Below are positions 14,309 through 16,799 of a DNA stretch of 16,799 nt, piece by piece. Under the pieces are notes generated by a model, which worked only from the letters and a program-made list of their open reading frames with translations, ran no database searches and was not told the DNA's origin. Numbering within the stretch: position 1 is the stretch's first letter; each line of letters starts with the position of its first letter. The DNA is from DASYYE01 sp035946955 (lineage in GTDB: Bacteria; Actinomycetota; Actinomycetes; Streptosporangiales; Streptosporangiaceae), in contig DASYYE010000079.1 in assembly GCA_035946955.1 (NCBI GenBank), positions 1 to 16,799 on the forward strand, read 5' to 3'. The position numbers and the translations under genes are program-made.

Positions 14309-16450
14309 GTGCTAGCCAACCTCCTACGCGCATTGCCGGCCGGGGCCGTGGCGGTGGTGCTCCCGGGTTACTTCTGGGCCGCCGTGCTGCGGCCCACCCG
14401 CGGGCTGGGCGAGCGGCTGGCCTACTCGACCGCGCTGTCCATGGCAATGGTCCCGGTGGTCGCGGTCATCCTGGCGAGGGCCGCGGGCAGCGGGATCGAA
14501 CTGTGGGTCGCACTGGTCTCGGTGCTCATGGTGTTCGGCAGCGGCGCACTGGTGTACTGGCGCAGGGGGGGTGCGCCGGGGTCCACGGGGCCCGTGCTGC
14601 CGCCGCCGCTGGCCGTGCGGAGCCCGCGCGCGCTGGGACTGACCGCAATCGTGCTGGTGGTGGCCCTGTTCGACCTCATAGGCAACCACCTGCCGCAGTG
14701 GCTGCCGTGGCTGGTCGGCCTCGGTGTGGCGGCCGTGGGGGTGCTGATGGCCTGGCCCACCGCGACACTCCGCCCCACCGACCCAGAAGACCCACCCGAG
14801 ACCGACACCCTGCCCGGACGTCACCGCACCCCCCAGCCTGATGAGCCGCCGCAGCCAGCCCTGCCGACCTGGCTGGACCGGGCGTGGCTGCCTGACACGG
14901 CGCTCGGTGCCGTGCTCGGCCTCACCCTGTTCATCACCTACGAGGGCGTGGCCCGCTTCGACTGGCCGTTTGTGCGCGGCGGCGACCAGTTCTCCCACGC
15001 GGTCATGGCCGAGCAGATGCTCGTCCATGGCCAGTACCACGCCTATCTGGTCTACCCCCCGGGGTTCTCCGCGCTGACGGCTGTGGTCTGCCGGTTCGCC
15101 GGCCTGACCCCGCTGGCCCTGTTCCCTGTGCTGGCACCTGCCCTGCTGGTCCTCGCGCCGCTGGCCGCCTACGCGCTGGCCAGCCGGTTGTGGGGCTGGG
15201 GGTACGGGCTGTGCGCGGCGCTGCTGTCTGGGCTCGTGCTCACTGGCGCCTACGACGGCTTCGCCGAGGGCCGCTACCCCGACCTGGTGTCGGCCTACTT
15301 CCTGCTGGTGATGGGCGTGGCCGCGCTGGTCGGCTTCTACCAGTCCCCGTCGCTCCGCTCAGGTGCGCTGGTGGCGGTGGTCGGCGCATCGCCGGTCTTC
15401 TACCACTCGGTGGCCAGCCAGTACCTGGTCGTGCTTGTGGCCCTGGTGGGCGTGGCCGGAGTCATCCTCCTGGTCCGGGAAGGCCGGCCCCGTGAGGTGC
15501 GGACACTCGCGCTCGCGCTTGCCGCAGTGGGGGTCTTGGCGTTCTGCTACGCCGCCTACGTCTACGACCTGCCCGGACTGATCAGCGGTCACTCAGCCAC
15601 CTCGAAGGCCGTCTCGATCGCACTGGGCACCCAGGCGGCACCCCCGGTGCTCCACCTGCTCCATGCGGTGTCGGCCCCGGTCGTCTGGTTCGGGCTGATC
15701 GGTTTCATCATCCTGGCGTTCGGGCTGCGACGCCTCAAGGAGCCCTCGCAGGTGCTCGCCGCACTGACCGTGGTGCTGTGGTGTGTGTTCATGTACCTCG
15801 GCAGCCGGACCGCGGTGGACGGCTTCCCCCAGCGTTTCGAACGTGACTTCGGCGGACCACTGACCGTGGTCGGCGCACTCGGCCTCGGCGTGGTGGTCAG
15901 GTCGCTCGTGCACGGGTGGCGGGACAACCGGGGCAAGCTGGTGCGGACCGCCACCGCCGCGGCGGCCGTGTCCGCTGTGCTGGTGGTGATCGGGTTCGCA
16001 AACACCGTGGTCGCCGAGAACAAGCGCTCGAACGAACTGGTGGATGCCTCGGTCGCGGCGGCCGGTAACTGGCTGGCCGCCCACAACACCGGCGGCAACG
16101 TGATCTCGACCCCCTACATGAACCCGGGCGTCACGAACCGGGGTGTGCTGGGCATGGGCTGGTACACCGGCCTGCAGGCCTATTCGCCGCGCCGGATCAA
16201 GAACCCTCGTTCCCTGCCAACCGCCGGCCTCAAGCCGCTGCTCGACTCCCAAGAAGTGCTGCTGCACCCGACGAGCTGCCCGGCGGTCAGCATCCTGGCC
16301 AGCGACGACATCCGCTACGTGGTGCTGTACTACAAGGGGCCTGAGGTCGACCGCGCCGCCTTCGCCTCGGACCCCAGCCGATACAGGCGCGTCTTCCACA
16401 ACCGTTCAGTGACTGTCTACGTGCCCTCGCACGCACCCTGCGCTGGGTGA
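14309..16450 (+). CDS. Large polytopic membrane protein, GT-C glycosyltransferase-like (DUF6541-like)
   Basis: A 713-residue protein with about 12-14 membrane segments. They come in an N-terminal group (about 8-150), a Pro-rich cytoplasmic linker (about 150-190: DPEDPPETD, TPQPDEPPQP), a second group (about 195-565) and a C-terminal soluble domain of about 140 residues. After the helix at 199-212 comes FDWPFVRGGDQFSHAVMAEQ, then YHAYLVYPPGFSALTAV. An acidic residue (D226) in the first outer loop and a Tyr-Pro-Pro-Gly-Phe motif are typical of GT-C enzymes that use lipid-phosphate sugars. A role in cell-wall glycan or glycoprotein assembly is inferred. The GTG at 14309 (MLANLLRALP) gives a natural first helix but has a weak ribosome site. 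The neighbouring acyltransferase could act on the same surface glycans, though nothing links them directly. Confidence 0.75.
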   Translation: MLANLLRALPAGAVAVVLPGYFWAAVLRPTRGLGERLAYSTALSMAMVPVVAVILARAAGSGIELWVALVSVLMVFGSGALVYWRRGGAPGSTGPVLPPPLAVRSPRALGLTAIVLVVALFDLIGNHLPQWLPWLVGLGVAAVGVLMAWPTATLRPTDPEDPPETDTLPGRHRTPQPDEPPQPALPTWLDRAWLPDTALGAVLGLTLFITYEGVARFDWPFVRGGDQFSHAVMAEQMLVHGQYHAYLVYPPGFSALTAVVCRFAGLTPLALFPVLAPALLVLAPLAAYALASRLWGWGYGLCAALLSGLVLTGAYDGFAEGRYPDLVSAYFLLVMGVAALVGFYQSPSLRSGALVAVVGASPVFYHSVASQYLVVLVALVGVAGVILLVREGRPREVRTLALALAAVGVLAFCYAAYVYDLPGLISGHSATSKAVSIALGTQAAPPVLHLLHAVSAPVVWFGLIGFIILAFGLRRLKEPSQVLAALTVVLWCVFMYLGSRTAVDGFPQRFERDFGGPLTVVGALGLGVVVRSLVHGWRDNRGKLVRTATAAAAVSAVLVVIGFANTVVAENKRSNELVDASVAAAGNWLAAHNTGGNVISTPYMNPGVTNRGVLGMGWYTGLQAYSPRRIKNPRSLPTAGLKPLLDSQEVLLHPTSCPAVSILASDDIRYVVLYYKGPEVDRAAFASDPSRYRRVFHNRSVTVYVPSHAPCAG

Positions 16451-16486
16451 CACCTTCCCCGGATGGCTTCTGCCGCGGCTCGCGCA

Positions 16487-16511
16487 TAGAGTTAGTTTGC
16501 TCATAGCAACT
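16487..16511 (+). promoter_or_regulatory. Possible -10 box with overlapping operator-like inverted repeat before the MFS gene
   Basis: TAGAGT (16487-16492) fits TANNNT. It abuts the imperfect palindrome AGTTTGCT-CAT-AGCAACT (16494-16511), which would cover the start site. This layout is common for TetR/MarR-type control of exporters. No regulator gene is visible in the window. Confidence 0.3.
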
Positions 16512-16575
16512 TTCACCGGGTGCGGCAGCCTGTGGACAGGTCCAGCCACTAGCACACATGGGGAGGGGGTGGCTC

Positions 16576-16799
16576 GTGGCGGAGGCAGCCGGAACCGCGC
16601 CGGGTTTGCGGGGGGCCCACTACAAGTGGGTCGCCCTGTCCAACACGACCCTTGGGATGTTCTCGGCGACGGTCAACGCGTCGATCGTGATCATCTCGCT
16701 GCCAGCGATCTTCCGCGGCATCCACCTGGACCCGCTCACCCCAGGCAATGTGAGCTACCTGCTGTGGATGCTCATGGGCTACCTCGTGGTGTCCGCGGT
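16576..16799 (+). CDS. MFS transporter, DHA2 (EmrB/QacA) type, N-terminal fragment cut by the window
   Basis: The first 74 codons of a drug:proton antiporter-like transporter. The protein begins VAEAAGTAPGLRGAHYKW, followed by the first membrane helix. The family motif is the stretch TVNASIVIISLPAIFRGIHL, then PGNVSYLLWMLMGYLVVSA, the start of helix 2. The GTG at 16576 is preferred because GGAGG lies 9 bases upstream; an in-frame ATG at 16558 would add six residues (MGRGWL) and has no clear ribosome site. It is 125 bases after the GT-C-like gene and has its own possible promoter/operator, so it is probably a separate unit. The rest, including the usual 14 helices, lies beyond the right edge. 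Confidence 0.85.
   Translation, partial: MAEAAGTAPGLRGAHYKWVALSNTTLGMFSATVNASIVIISLPAIFRGIHLDPLTPGNVSYLLWMLMGYLVVSA

Noticed and set aside
16529..16540. CCTGT-GG-ACAGG palindrome sharing CCTGTGGAC with the palindrome at 3034-3047
   Set aside because: A nine-base match between two GC-rich spacers is expected by chance often enough; it does not fit the actinobacterial LexA box I know.

Overview
The window is very GC-rich and densely coded. Its gene families (TcpC/TcpD/TcpE conjugation-type proteins, a DUF6542-like membrane protein, a DUF574-type methyltransferase, class II fructose-bisphosphatase GlpX, IspH and split XseA/XseB) point to an actinobacterium, probably a Streptosporangiales-like or Streptomyces-like soil lineage. 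That placement is an inference from families and base composition; no marker here fixes the genus.

Left region (1-2979, minus strand): three genes of an actinobacterial conjugation-type membrane apparatus, in transcription order tcpC, a small tcpD-like gene and tcpE. TcpE runs off the left edge and has an extraordinarily long Ala/Pro/Glu-rich tail with seven 9-residue repeats. It uses a GTG start at 1624. In related loci a large ATPase usually follows, and it would lie outside this window. A 316-base gap without a credible gene (2980-3295), rich in small palindromes, separates this module from the core genes.

Middle region (3296-9370): a housekeeping neighbourhood. ychF (minus) is divergent from rmuC (plus) across 43 bases. 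rmuC overlaps a four-helix membrane protein gene (DUF6542-like) by ATGA. A DUF574-type methyltransferase with an altered SAM-binding loop lies convergently; its stop codon interlocks with that of the DUF6542-like gene in a single CTAG. ispH (minus) follows, then a divergent gene for a probable lipid-droplet-associated-type protein, whose conserved ends are joined by about 178 residues of Lys-Pro hexapeptide repeats.

Right region (9404-16799, plus strand): xseA, an OafA-type acyltransferase fused to an SGNH domain, xseB, glpX, a large GT-C-like membrane protein and the start of a DHA2-type MFS transporter. The acyltransferase separates the two exonuclease VII subunit genes and overlaps xseB by GTGA, so an envelope-modifying enzyme sits inside a DNA-repair operon.

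No tRNA, rRNA, CRISPR array, insertion sequence or transposase is visible. I found no clearly new multi-gene system. The best leads are the two long low-complexity insertions in otherwise conserved proteins (TcpE tail, KP-repeat protein), the acyltransferase inserted between xseA and xseB, and the methyltransferase with the shortened glycine loop.
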